Shown here: piece after piece, positions 1 through 8,091 of the stretch
How the letters are laid out: the number at the start of each line of letters is the position of its first letter
Numbering within the stretch: position 1 is the stretch's first letter
From: Haloarcula nitratireducens
GTDB lineage: Archaea; Halobacteriota; Halobacteria; Halobacteriales; Haloarculaceae
Assembly (NCBI RefSeq): GCF_019599505.1
Contig: NZ_RKLT01000002.1
Coordinates: 62,001 to 126,000 of the forward strand
Length of the DNA: 64,000 nucleotides
Direction: 5' to 3'
Translations under genes and position numbers: made by a program
Notes under the pieces: model-generated
Databases searched by the model: none
What the model was told of the DNA's origin: nothing
What the model saw: the letters and a program-made list of their open reading frames with translations, nothing else

Positions 1-1
1 G

Positions 2-385
2 TGCGACGTGATAGCGTTCGAGGACTTGACGCATATTCGCGACCGAACAGGGGCGTCGTGGGGACACAAGTGGGCGTTCCGAACGCTCTACGAGCAAGTG
101 GAGTACAAGGCCGAAGCGGAAGGTATCTCGGTGAAGCAAGTCGGGTCGGCATATACGTCGAAACGGTGCGCCGAGTGTGGATTTACGGCAGACGAGAATC
201 GCCCGACTCGCACCGACTTCCAGTGTCAGAAGTGCGAGTCGGAAGCGAACGCGGACTACAATGCGGCGAAGAACATCGGGATGCGGTATGTCCGCCGGGG
301 CCAACAGTCGTCTCGGCGGACGGGCAACAGTCAGCTTGCCCTAAAGTCTGGAACTGTGACGTCCTCAGGTTTCGTAGAAACCTGA
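2..385 (+). CDS. tnpB: TnpB-family RNA-guided endonuclease, C-terminal part (window edge)
   Basis: Only the last 127 residues lie in the window; the reading frame is already open at base 2. The visible part carries the RuvC-II motif VIAFEDL with its glutamate, a TSKRCAECG half zinc ribbon, the second CQKC half, and the RuvC-III motif NADYNAAKN with its aspartate. This is the C-terminal half of TnpB, which in IS200/IS605-family elements cuts DNA guided by an RNA made from the element's right end. Both catalytic residues in view are intact, unlike those of the TnpB at 26033-27298. No TnpA is visible; it could lie outside the window. The gene is followed at once by hairpin-rich DNA ending near 530, which fits the element's right end. 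Confidence 0.93.
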   Translation, partial: CDVIAFEDLTHIRDRTGASWGHKWAFRTLYEQVEYKAEAEGISVKQVGSAYTSKRCAECGFTADENRPTRTDFQCQKCESEANADYNAAKNIGMRYVRRGQQSSRRTGNSQLALKSGTVTSSGFVET

Positions 386-530
386 TGGGCTGCACGAGAG
401 CTCCGCTCTCGTGAACGCCGAGTGGCGAATTCACCGCCCACCCGAACGGGTTCGAGGCCGAGTTCATGGACAAGCCCCACCCTCCACGAGCGAACCCGTC
501 AGGGTGAGCGAAGTAGGGTGTGGTAGTTGA
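386..530 (+). ncRNA. Candidate omega RNA (reRNA) scaffold of the TnpB element
   Basis: TnpB elements make their guide RNA from the 3' end of tnpB and the right end, with the guide read from DNA just past the element. This stretch has the expected position and strong hairpins (stem 393-401/405-413 and the CACCCT/AGGGTG dyad). The predicted guide would begin around base 531, inside the interrupted membrane-protein gene. Position and structure are seen; RNA expression is inferred. Confidence 0.45.
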
Positions 531-960
531 CCTATTCCTGGAAGATCTACCAGGCCCGCCGAATCAAGCACGAGGGCGACGGCGATTCCCCCCGGAGATA
601 GAGGACACCTTAGAAGAGCTCATCACGACGCTCGAGCTCTTCAGTCCCCTCCGGGAACACATCAAGACGATGTACTTCCAGTGGGAGCTAGTCGACCTCT
701 CGCGCCGAGTGATATACGCGGCCGTACCAGCGCTCACCATCGTCTATGCGGTCCCCTTCTACGTCGACGCGACGACGTTTCCCGGGGCGACGCTCGGCAT
801 CGATAACCTCGTGTGGCTCGTCTCCGCGGGCATAACCATCGGGACGATTCCGTTCTTCGTCCTCCTCTCGTACGTCCTTCGGATCGCCACTATCGCGAAG
901 CGGACGCTCGCCATCGGGCCGACAGTTCTCCGAACTTCGGAGGACCTTCGGCCGGATTGA
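527..960 (+). pseudogene. Truncated, frameshifted haloarchaeal membrane protein
   Basis: The frame from 590 to 960 encodes the C-terminal part of a membrane protein: an acidic helix (EELITTLELF), FQWELVDLSRR, two hydrophobic segments and an AKRTLAIGP tail. Upstream the same protein continues in another frame (527-600), reading SWKIYQARRIKHEG before a stop. One extra C in the run of six Cs at about 583-588 would join the two frames. The N-terminal part is missing because the TnpB element ends at about 530. A GTG-start ORF covers 520-960, but its first 20-odd residues are out of frame with the family. This is a disrupted gene; a sequencing error in the C run could explain the frameshift but not the truncation. 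Confidence 0.75.
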
Positions 961-1109
961 GGTCTCCCGACCACCGATAGGACCACAGCGGAGAGGTCCT
1001 CCGTGAGCGTCGTACCGGAGACGGACCTCCGCGAGGGGCTCCGGGCCGTCGCGCCGACAACGCGGGCGCATGGAAAGCGATTTAGCCGGCCGGGGGCCAC
1101 CACCACCTA

Positions 1110-3272
1110 ATGAGCCTGTCCGACGCTGACCGCGACGTCGTGGTCGAGGAGATCGGTCGGGAGCCGACGCGAGCGGAGGCCGCTCTCTTCGAGAACCTCT
1201 GGAGCGAGCACTGCGCCTATCGCTCCTCGCGGCCGCTGCTCTCGGCGTTCGACTCCGACGGAGACCAGGTCGTCATCGGTCCCGGTGACGACGCCGCCGT
1301 CGTCTCGCTCCCGAGCCACGACGGCGAGGAGAGGTACATCACGATGGGCGTCGAGTCCCACAACCACCCCTCCTACGTCGACCCGTTCGACGGGGCCGCC
1401 ACCGGCGTCGGCGGCATCGTCCGCGACACCCTCTCGATGGGAGCCTATCCCATCGCGCTCGCCGACTCGCTGTACTTCGGCGACTTCGAGCGCGAGCACT
1501 CCCGCTACCTCTTCGAGGGCGTCGTCGAGGGCATCTCGCACTACGGCAACTGCATCGGCGTCCCGACGGTCACGGGGTCGGTCGCGTTCCACGACCGCTA
1601 CGAGGGGAACCCGCTCGTCAACGTCTCCTGTATCGGCCTGCTGGAGCCGGAGCGGACCATCACCGCCGAGGCGCAGGAGCCCGGCAACAAGCTCGTCCTC
1701 GTCGGAAACTCGACCGGCCGCGACGGCCTCGGCGGGGCCTCCTTCGCCAGCGAGGACCTCGCCGAAGACGCGGAGACCGAGGACCGCCCCGCGGTGCAGG
1801 TCGGCGACCCCTACACGGAGAAGCTGCTCATCGAGTGCAACGAGGCCCTGCTGGACGAAGACCTCGTCGAGTCGGCCCGCGACCTCGGCGCGGCGGGGCT
1901 GGGCGGTGCCTCTTCCGAACTCGTCGCCAAGGGCGGCCTCGGCGCGCGCATCGAACTCGACCGCGTCCACGAGCGCGAACCGAACATGAACGCCATGGAG
2001 TACCTGCTGGCCGAGAGCCAGGAACGGATGGTCTACGAGGTCGCACCCGAGAACGTCGACCGCGTCGCCGAACTCGCCGAGCGCTACGACCTCGGCTGCT
2101 CGGTCATCGGCGACCTCACCGAGGCCGGGACGAACTACATCTGCACGTTCGACGGCGAGATCGTCGTCGACGTCGACGCCGAGTTCCTCGGCGACGGCGC
2201 GCCGATGAACGACCTGCCCGCCGAGGACCCGGCCACACAGGAGCGGGACCTGCCGACGGTCGCCCTCGAAGAGGCGTTCGAGCGTATCGTCGCCAGTCCC
2301 AACACCGCTTCGAAGCGGTGGGTCTACCGCCAGTACGACCACGAGGTGCAGGTCCGGACGAGCGTCCTGCCCGGCGACGACGCCTCGCTGCTCGCGATCC
2401 GCGAGGCGGGGACCGGACTGGCCTTCTCCGCGGGCGCGGACCCCAACTGGACCGACGCCGCGCCCTACGAGGGCGCGCGGGCCGTCGCACTGGAGAACGC
2501 CACCAACGTGGCCGCGAAGGGTGCGCTCCCCCACGCCGCCGTCGACTGCCTGAACGGCGGGAACCCCGAGAAACCCGACGTCTACGGCGGCTTCAAGGGA
2601 ATCGTCGACGGACTCGCCGACATGTGCGCCGAACTCGACGTGCCCGTCGTCGGCGGCAACGTCTCGCTGTACAACGACTCGAACGCGGGTCCCATCCCGC
2701 CGACGCCGACGCTCGCGCTGGTCGGCGTCAAGGAGGGCTACGACGCGCCGCCGGCGAAGCTCTCCGGCGAGGGGACGCTCGTCGTCGTCGGCGACCGGGC
2801 GCTGGAAGGCGAGACCGACCCGCGTCTCGGCGGCTCCGAGTACACCGCGCAGTTCGGCGGCACCGACGCCTTCCCGAACCTGCCCGCGGACCCCACGAGC
2901 CTGATCGAGACGATCGCCGAGGTAGCCGACGCCGACCACGTCCTGACGAGTCACGACGTGAGCCACGGCGGCCTCGCGGTGGCGCTCGCCGAGATGGTTC
3001 ACGGGGACGCGGGTGCGGACGTGGAGATAGAAACCGTCGACCGCGGCACGCGAAAGCGCCTCTTCTTCAACGAGCAGCCCGGCCGCGTCGTCTTCGAGAC
3101 GACGGACCCCGAGGCCGTCTACGAACTGTTCGACGGCGTCGCGCCGGTGACGGAACTGGGCGAGGCGAACGGGTCGAACCACCTCGATATCACTGTCAAC
3201 GACGACACGCTGCAGTACGACGCCGAGGAGATCGCCGCGCTGCGCTCGACGATCACCGACGAACTGGCCTGA
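1110..3272 (+). CDS. purL: Phosphoribosylformylglycinamidine synthase subunit PurL
   Basis: PurL is the synthetase subunit of FGAM synthase, the fourth step of purine synthesis, turning FGAR plus ammonia and ATP into FGAM. The 720-residue length fits the small archaeal/Gram-positive type, which needs separate PurS and PurQ (neither is in this window), not the fused type of about 1300 residues. Recognisable motifs are [12 protein letters not shown] near residue 30, GPGDDAAVV near 60, ESHNHPS near 88, and the repeated AIR-synthase-like half with [12 protein letters not shown]. The ATG at 1110 gives the family's usual start. The gene stands alone; purA lies 32 kb away in this window. A 53-bp dispersed repeat begins 26 bp after the stop. 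Confidence 0.97.
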   Translation: MSLSDADRDVVVEEIGREPTRAEAALFENLWSEHCAYRSSRPLLSAFDSDGDQVVIGPGDDAAVVSLPSHDGEERYITMGVESHNHPSYVDPFDGAATGVGGIVRDTLSMGAYPIALADSLYFGDFEREHSRYLFEGVVEGISHYGNCIGVPTVTGSVAFHDRYEGNPLVNVSCIGLLEPERTITAEAQEPGNKLVLVGNSTGRDGLGGASFASEDLAEDAETEDRPAVQVGDPYTEKLLIECNEALLDEDLVESARDLGAAGLGGASSELVAKGGLGARIELDRVHEREPNMNAMEYLLAESQERMVYEVAPENVDRVAELAERYDLGCSVIGDLTEAGTNYICTFDGEIVVDVDAEFLGDGAPMNDLPAEDPATQERDLPTVALEEAFERIVASPNTASKRWVYRQYDHEVQVRTSVLPGDDASLLAIREAGTGLAFSAGADPNWTDAAPYEGARAVALENATNVAAKGALPHAAVDCLNGGNPEKPDVYGGFKGIVDGLADMCAELDVPVVGGNVSLYNDSNAGPIPPTPTLALVGVKEGYDAPPAKLSGEGTLVVVGDRALEGETDPRLGGSEYTAQFGGTDAFPNLPADPTSLIETIAEVADADHVLTSHDVSHGGLAVALAEMVHGDAGADVEIETVDRGTRKRLFFNEQPGRVVFETTDPEAVYELFDGVAPVTELGEANGSNHLDITVNDDTLQYDAEEIAALRSTITDELA

Positions 3273-3298
3273 CCGCGCCGAAAACAAAGCCCATCGTT

Positions 3299-3351
3299 TC
3301 TACAGGCGGAGCAGGCCGAGTGCCTCGGGGCTTGACCCCGAAGCGGTTCAC
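3299..3351. repeat. 53-bp dispersed repeat, copy 1
   Basis: This stretch matches 10788-10840 at 52 of 53 positions, in the same orientation. It starts TCTACAGGCGGAG and contains a hairpin (GCCTCGGGG, loop CTTGA, CCCCGAAGC); the single difference between copies falls in the second arm and weakens one pair here. It sits in the 75-bp gap between purL and the convergent small gene, and its right end supplies that gene's stop codon (3348-3350). Confidence 0.85.
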
Positions 3352-3539
3352 ACGAGCGCCAGCGCGATACCGAACGTGAGAACCAGGCCGACGAGCGTGA
3401 CGGCGATGCCCTGCCCGACCTGCCCCATCGTGAACGGGCTCTGCGGCGAAGTGGAGCGCAGCGGGGCCTGTTTGTCCGGTAATTCGACGTTCTCGGGGTC
3501 GTAGTTCGGACGGTTTTCCTCGGCGTGTTCGTCTGCCAT
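3348..3539 (-). CDS. Small single-pass membrane protein, haloarchaeal conserved type
   Basis: The product has 63 residues: a charged N-terminus (MADEHAEENRPNYDPENVELP), a short polar linker, and one C-terminal membrane helix (GIAVTLVGLVLTFGIALALV). It resembles small haloarchaeal proteins of the DUF7550 kind, but I cannot confirm the family. I chose the ATG at 3539 over an upstream start at 3614, which would run into the hisF promoter. The stop codon lies inside the 53-bp repeat, so the last residues may have been reset by its insertion. Function unknown. Confidence 0.75.
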   Translation of the reverse strand: MADEHAEENRPNYDPENVELPDKQAPLRSTSPQSPFTMGQVGQGIAVTLVGLVLTFGIALALV

Positions 3540-3644
3540 ATTCGCGTCTACCGAGAGCGGACACCTGTAGCTGTCGGATTCCGCTGCGGGTATCGCGCCA
3601 GCCGAAACGGTCAAACGGCCCTGCGGCGAACGCCCGGGTATCGA

Positions 3645-4460
3645 ATGACGCTCACGAAACGCATCATCCCCTGTATCGACGTCGACGTCGACGAGAACGG
3701 GGACGCCGCCGTCTACACCGGCGTCAACTTCGAGGACTTAGAGTACACCGGCGACCCGGTGGAGATGGCGAAGGCCTACAACGAGTCGGGGGCCGACGAG
3801 TTCGTCTTCCTGGACATCACCGCCTCCGCCGACGGCCGCGAGACGATGCTAGAGACCGTCTCGTCGGTGGCCGACGAGGTGTTCATCCCGCTGACCGTCG
3901 GCGGCGGCATCCGCACCCGCGAGGACATCAAAGAGACGCTCCGGGCGGGCGCGGACAAGGTCTCGATCAACTCGGGTGCTATCGCGGAACCGGACCTCAT
4001 CGGCGAGGGCGCGGCGGCCTTCGGCAGCCAGTGCATCGTCATCTCGCTCGACGCCCGTCGGCGCTTCGACGAGGAGGGCGAACACTACGCGACAGTCGAC
4101 GGCGAGTCCTGCTGGTTCGAGTGTACGGTCAAGGGCGGCCGCGAGGGCACCGGACTCGACGCCGTCGAGTGGGCGATGGAAGCAGAAGAGCGCGGTGCGG
4201 GCGAGATCTTCGTCAACTCCATCGATGCCGACGGCACCAAGGACGGTTACGACATCCCGCTGATGAAGTCGGTCTGCGACGCCGTCTCGACGCCCGTCAT
4301 CGCCTCCTCCGGATGTGGCAGTCCCGCCGACATGGAAGAGGTGTTCGTCGAGGCCGGTGCCGACGCCGGGCTGGCGGCCTCTATCTTCCACTTCGGTGAG
4401 TACTCCATCGAAGAGACCAAGCAGTATCTCGATAGCAAGGGCATTCCGGTACGGTTGTGA
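3645..4460 (+). CDS. hisF: Imidazole glycerol phosphate synthase subunit HisF
   Basis: HisF is the cyclase subunit of IGP synthase. It uses ammonia from HisH to convert PRFAR to imidazole glycerol phosphate and AICAR, linking histidine and purine synthesis. The 271-residue TIM barrel has both catalytic aspartates (D12 in PCIDVDVD and D136 in VISLDARR) and the phosphate loops GGGIR near 86-90 and ASSGCGS near the C-terminus. I chose ATG 3645 because [14 protein letters not shown] is the canonical start. An internal insert between barrel strands ([12 protein letters not shown]) is acidic, as usual in haloarchaea. Neither hisH nor other his genes are present. Confidence 0.97.
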   Translation: MTLTKRIIPCIDVDVDENGDAAVYTGVNFEDLEYTGDPVEMAKAYNESGADEFVFLDITASADGRETMLETVSSVADEVFIPLTVGGGIRTREDIKETLRAGADKVSINSGAIAEPDLIGEGAAAFGSQCIVISLDARRRFDEEGEHYATVDGESCWFECTVKGGREGTGLDAVEWAMEAEERGAGEIFVNSIDADGTKDGYDIPLMKSVCDAVSTPVIASSGCGSPADMEEVFVEAGADAGLAASIFHFGEYSIEETKQYLDSKGIPVRL

Positions 4461-4564
4461 GACGCTCGAGCGCGACCCTCGACGGATAGGGACCGACCGC
4501 ACCGAAAGCGCCCGGAGAACCGCGTCCGCGCACTCTTTGTAGCTCGGTCACCTAGGGTAACCCA

Positions 4565-5407
4565 ATGGAATGGCGGTGTAAGTGGTGCGGGAAACCACAC
4601 GAGGAGAACGACCCGCCCTGCGACAACTGCGGCCACGGCACCTTCGAGCGGGCGGTCGAACAGGTCAGCCACGAAGTGGTCGAGGGCGGGCCGGTGTGGG
4701 TGTGTCAGAACTGCGGCCGCGAGCATCAGAAACACTCTCCGCCCTGCAGTCGCTGCGGCGGCTCCGACTTCGAGCGCCGCGTCGGCCCGCCCGAAACCGA
4801 CCCGCTGGACGAGATCGGCACCGGCTGGCTGGACGTCCTGGAAACGAAGTACGTCCTCGGCTACGCCGCCGTCGCCGTCGTCTTGGGGGTCATCCTCCTC
4901 GGCGTCCTCGGCGTCGTCTCCCTGCCCACTCTCGGCGGCTCCTCGGGACCGCCCGAGATCCCGAGCGCGCCCGGCAGCGCCGACACCGCCGACGGTCTCT
5001 CGCTGGCCGCCGTCGAGGACGCCTACGTCGACGCGCTGAACGACCGCCGGGCGAACGCGGGCGCGAGTGCGCTGACCCGCAACGAGACGGCCGACGCCGC
5101 GGCGGCCTACTACAACAAGGCCCTCGTCGACGCCCGCGTCGGCGACGGCTCCGGCCCCGACCGCGAGGCCATAGCGGGATTCGGACTCGCCTGCGAACGA
5201 CCGTCCATCGTCGCCTATCAGGTGGCCTACGAGCGGACCGGTCGGTCGGTGGGCGACTTCGAGAACGAGAGCGCGCTGGCGGCCTCGCTGGTCGATAGCT
5301 ACGTCGAGCGCGGGACGCCGTTCCGTACCGCCGAGGCGGGCACCGTCGGCGTCGACGTCCACGTCGCGCCGGGCGGCACCGTCTTCGTCACGTACGTCGT
5401 CTGCTGA
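4565..5407 (+). CDS. Double zinc-ribbon, membrane-anchored CAP-like protein
   Basis: The 280-residue product has two N-terminal zinc ribbons (C5/C8/C19/C22 and C47/C50/C61/C64), one membrane helix at about 98-120, a flexible Gly/Ser/Pro linker, and a domain at about 147-280 that looks like the CAP/SCP-PR1 family (ALNDRRANAGASAL opening, alanine-rich helix, closing VHVAPGGTVFVTYVVC). The topology implies ribbons in the cytoplasm and the CAP-like domain outside. The histidines typical of active-site CAP domains are not obvious, so a catalytic role is doubtful. There is no operon partner. The CAP assignment is by pattern only. Confidence 0.7.
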   Translation: MEWRCKWCGKPHEENDPPCDNCGHGTFERAVEQVSHEVVEGGPVWVCQNCGREHQKHSPPCSRCGGSDFERRVGPPETDPLDEIGTGWLDVLETKYVLGYAAVAVVLGVILLGVLGVVSLPTLGGSSGPPEIPSAPGSADTADGLSLAAVEDAYVDALNDRRANAGASALTRNETADAAAAYYNKALVDARVGDGSGPDREAIAGFGLACERPSIVAYQVAYERTGRSVGDFENESALAASLVDSYVERGTPFRTAEAGTVGVDVHVAPGGTVFVTYVVC

Positions 5408-5434
5408 AAAGACGCTCGCGTCGGCCGGTACGCT

Positions 5435-5719
5435 CTATGCCGCCGATTCGAACGCCGCGGTGAAGTCGTCGGCCTTCTCGATGACGCGGTCGGTGCCGTC
5501 CTCTAAGGCGTCCAGTGCGTCGACCGCCTCCTCGGTCTTGACGGTCAGGACCGGGTCGGTCTGGCCGCCGGACTGCTCGGGGTTCACGTCGTAGGTCGCC
5601 GCGGTGACGCCCTCGGTCTCCAGCAGTGCGCCCTTGATGACGTTCATGAACGTGTGGTCTTCGCCCGCGATCTCGAGAGAGAGCTCCGTGTCAGATTTGT
5701 CGATGACGCGCAGGTCCAT
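5435..5719 (-). CDS. rpoL: DNA-directed RNA polymerase subunit L (Rpo11)
   Basis: Archaeal Rpo11 (eukaryotic Rpb11, bacterial alpha N-terminal homologue) pairs with Rpo3 to nucleate RNA polymerase assembly. The 94-residue product has the family core: [32 protein letters not shown] (given here as consecutive parts [15 protein letters not shown] and [17 protein letters not shown]), followed by a predicted V-A-Y region and a C-terminal helix. The ATG at 5719 gives the usual start; an upstream extension would run into repeat DNA. It is convergent with the CAP-like gene (27 bp apart). Confidence 0.95.
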   Translation of the reverse strand: MDLRVIDKSDTELSLEIAGEDHTFMNVIKGALLETEGVTAATYDVNPEQSGGQTDPVLTVKTEEAVDALDALEDGTDRVIEKADDFTAAFESAA

Positions 5720-5818
5720 ACCCCTCAGTGTGCGTCTCCGACCCATCAACGTGTCGCTTCTAGCTTCTGTTTCGCGTGGTTCTGGTTCGTGGAGCGCTGC
5801 ACTTCGACGGAGGGACGT

Positions 5819-5930
5819 GTCCTCGAAAGCCCTCGACCGCTCGCGGGCGCTGTGCGGGATATTCTCGCTTCGCTCGAATAGTGCCCGCGCAGCGCCCGCC
5901 ACCGGTCTCGCCCTTTCAGTCCGCCGAGGA
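5819..5930 (+). repeat. Long inverted repeat, left arm
   Basis: This 112-nt stretch is the reverse complement of 6103-6214 at 104 of 112 positions. The two arms are separated by 172 nt with no convincing gene. The arm starts GTCCTCGAAAGCCCTCGACC and ends CCTTTCAGTCCGCCGAGGA. Short ORFs across it are shadows of the repeat. The stretch 5720-6324 holds no gene I can support. Confidence 0.85.
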
Positions 5931-6102
5931 AACCGCTACAGCAGGCCTGCCCTTCCCCGCCTTCGCGCGATGAAACGCGCTCTCGGCCCGGCGCGCGCTG
6001 TCGCTCGCTCCGCCGAGCGACGAAACTGTGCGAGGGATGACGGAGCGACCAACGGGAGCGACAGAGTCGGTTGGGGAGGCATGTGGCGGTATTGTGGTGC
6101 TG

Positions 6103-6214
6103 TCCTCGGTGGATTGAAAGGGCGAGACCGGTGGCGGGCGCTGCGCGACCCCTATCCGAGCGTAGCGAGAATATCCCGCACAGCACCCGCGAGCGGTCGA
6201 GGGCTTTCGAGGAC
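6103..6214 (-). repeat. Long inverted repeat, right arm
   Basis: Partner of 5819-5930. The eight mismatches are scattered, with three clustered in the middle, so the arms have diverged since duplication and this is not an assembly fold-back. A transcript across both would form a hairpin of over 100 bp. Confidence 0.85.
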
Positions 6215-6246
6215 GTAGCGTTCCGTACGGAAACGAAATCTAGCGG

Positions 6247-6266
6247 GCGGTCGAGGGCTTTCGAGG
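6247..6266 (-). repeat. Third partial copy of the inverted-repeat end
   Basis: The 20 nt GCGGTCGAGGGCTTTCGAGG repeats exactly the outer end of the right arm (6193-6212), 54 nt further on. It shows that the arm's terminus is a unit that can be duplicated by itself. Confidence 0.7.
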
Positions 6267-6324
6267 TCACGTCGTGCGGTTCAGCGACTGCTAGCGAACT
6301 GGCGAGAGCACGTCGTTCAAACGC

Positions 6325-6615
6325 CTACACTAGAGCGTAGACCATGAGCAGACAGAAGTAGATCGCAACCAACACCGCGAGCGCCTGCAGGCGGAAGGTC
6401 CCGAGGTCGTCCGCCTCGTCCTCGTAGGCCTCCCGAAACGCCCGCACCTCCTCGTCGTCCAGTTCGGCTGGATGTTCCAGCCCGTAGTGGAGCGTGCGCC
6501 ATTCCTCGCGGGCGAACGGGCGGCCGCAGTAGGCACAGTCGTAGGCGGGGGCGTCGGCGGGCACGTCGTACCTGTACTCGTAGTCGCGGTCGTCGTCGAA
6601 GCGTTCCGAGTTCAT
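6325..6615 (-). CDS. C2H2-type zinc finger membrane protein (DUF7410-like)
   Basis: The 96-residue product has an acidic tyrosine-rich N-terminus, one C2H2 finger (CAYCGRPFAREEW followed by two histidines in LHYGLEH, about residues 27-48), an acidic helix, and a C-terminal membrane helix (VLVAIYFCLLMVYALV). The start codon overlaps the stop of the upstream gene (ATGA, 6612-6615), so the two are co-transcribed and translationally coupled. The membrane-anchored finger suggests a partner of the polytopic protein encoded upstream. No function is known to me; the DUF number is from memory. Confidence 0.8.
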   Translation of the reverse strand: MNSERFDDDRDYEYRYDVPADAPAYDCAYCGRPFAREEWRTLHYGLEHPAELDDEEVRAFREAYEDEADDLGTFRLQALAVLVAIYFCLLMVYALV

Positions 6616-7988
6616 AGGTGAGGGAGGGGCACCTCCGGTTGGGAGACGACCCAGAGGCTGGTCATCGTGTAGAACACCATGACGGCGATGAAGGGGTACT
6701 GCGAGCGGATGGCCTGCAGGCGGCTGGGAAAGAGGTCGTAGGCGGCGGCGTGGGCCACCCAGATGGCGACGAGGTGGCCGACGATGACGGCGGCCAGCGA
6801 GAGGCCGCCGAACCAGCCCGGCAGTTGGTAGACGGGCACCGTCGCGGGGCTCGAAAGCGGCGAGAGGGCGGCCGTTCCGAGCGCCGGGGCGAGAAAGAGG
6901 AAGTAGCCGACGTAGTGCGCGAAGTGGTAGCCGGCGGCGATGGCCAACAGCGGTGGCGCGAACCGTTCGGCGAGTTCGGCGGGCGCGAGGTAGGTCTCGG
7001 CGACCCGCGTACTCGCTCGCACGGCGAGTCGATAGACGCCCAGAAAGAGCGCGAAGCCGACGAGCAGCGCGATCGGGTAGAGCAGATGCGGGGGGAGTCC
7101 GGCCGCGACCAGCGGCGTCGTCAGGTCGCGCCAGGCTGGCGTGGTCACGAGGCCGTCGTAGGTCGTCACCCAGAGCAAGGCGACGACGAAGGCGACCTCG
7201 TCGGCTCCGTCGACCAGCCGCGGCGTCGAGAGGTCCATCCCCGGCAGGCGCAACCGGAGTCCGTTCTCGTCGCGGCCGATCGGCGCGACGCGGCCGTAGT
7301 ACCGGAAGACGCGCTCGACCGGGTCGGCCTCGGCGAACCACGTCTCGCGGCCGAAGACCACCGCGCCAGCGAGGGTCACGACCGAGTAGCCCAGCACCGC
7401 CGTCGCCAGCAGTTCGGCGTCGTCGGCCAGCGGGCTCACCACCTCCAGCCAGACGAGCGCGAGGAGGCCGACGACGCCGGGCCACGCGCCGAGTCGCTCG
7501 GGGTAGTCCCGGTCGAGCGAGGGGAGCGCCGCGGCGATGGTCGTCAGCGGGTTGAGGACGCGCCAGGCGTTCCCGATCAGATACGTCGTCATCGCCAGTC
7601 CGGCCCACCAGCCGACCCACACCAAGAGAATGGCGAGGTTGGTTCGGGGGGTATCGGGACCGACGAAGCCGACGACGAGGACGGCGGTCAGTCCCACCAG
7701 TCCGATGGCTCGACCCGCCAGCGTCGGTACGCGCGCCCCGCCGTCGAGGAGCGGGCGACCCCAGTCGTGGATGCGCTCGACGAACGAGCGGTCGGTGACG
7801 AAGGAGGCGAGCAGGAAGGACGCCCCCACGGCCGCCCCGCCGGTGGTGAGAAAGAGCCACGTCGGGATCGTCAGCGGTTCGCGCCCGCCGGCGGCCAGCG
7901 CGCCGCCGTGGGCGCTCGCGGTGCCGACGGCGACGAGCAGGCAAATCGTCCCCGCCAGCGTCCCCGCGGGGCGTCGGCGCGTTGTCAT
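6612..7988 (-). CDS. Polytopic membrane protein, unknown function
   Basis: The 458-residue product starts with a signal-like segment (MTTRRRPAGTLAGTICLLVA, ending near TASAHGGAL) and has roughly ten hydrophobic segments across its length. Histidines occur near several helices (GYHFAHYVGYF, VIVGHLVAIWVAHAA), a pattern seen in heme- or metal-handling membrane proteins but not diagnostic. The gene is divergent from cytochrome oxidase subunit III (104 bp between starts) and coupled to the zinc-finger membrane protein downstream. A role in respiratory-complex assembly or copper handling is only a guess from context. Confidence 0.8.
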   Translation of the reverse strand: MTTRRRPAGTLAGTICLLVAVGTASAHGGALAAGGREPLTIPTWLFLTTGGAAVGASFLLASFVTDRSFVERIHDWGRPLLDGGARVPTLAGRAIGLVGLTAVLVVGFVGPDTPRTNLAILLVWVGWWAGLAMTTYLIGNAWRVLNPLTTIAAALPSLDRDYPERLGAWPGVVGLLALVWLEVVSPLADDAELLATAVLGYSVVTLAGAVVFGRETWFAEADPVERVFRYYGRVAPIGRDENGLRLRLPGMDLSTPRLVDGADEVAFVVALLWVTTYDGLVTTPAWRDLTTPLVAAGLPPHLLYPIALLVGFALFLGVYRLAVRASTRVAETYLAPAELAERFAPPLLAIAAGYHFAHYVGYFLFLAPALGTAALSPLSSPATVPVYQLPGWFGGLSLAAVIVGHLVAIWVAHAAAYDLFPSRLQAIRSQYPFIAVMVFYTMTSLWVVSQPEVPLPHL

Positions 7989-8091
7989 CGACGGCCCTAG
8001 GTCACTCGCTCCCGAGTAGCTTCCGACATCGGCGCGCGGCCCGCGCGAGTAATTGGATGGGCTTTTAGTAATCGCTCCATAAGAGGCCGGT

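Larger units (their letters stand above)
1..530 (+). mobile_element. Right part of an IS200/IS605-type (TnpB) element
   Basis: The tnpB end is followed by about 145 bp of non-coding DNA with two dyads. One is a perfect 9-bp stem (393-401 with 405-413, loop TCC). The other is a CACCCT/AGGGTG pair spanning about 477-521. The element seems to end near the TTGAC at 527-531, because directly after it comes sequence that reads as the interior of a membrane protein. The exact right border is inferred, and the left end is outside the window. Confidence 0.7.

Noticed and set aside
1107..3287. A 726-codon open frame antisense to purL.
   Set aside because: It mirrors the PurL codons exactly, is Arg/Val/Gly/Asp-rich as expected from high-GC shadows, and PurL on the other strand is certain.
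6108..6124. GTGGATTGAAAGGGCGA resembles the end of haloarchaeal CRISPR repeats.
   Set aside because: It occurs once in each arm of the long inverted repeat with no regular spacers; no CRISPR array is visible in the window.
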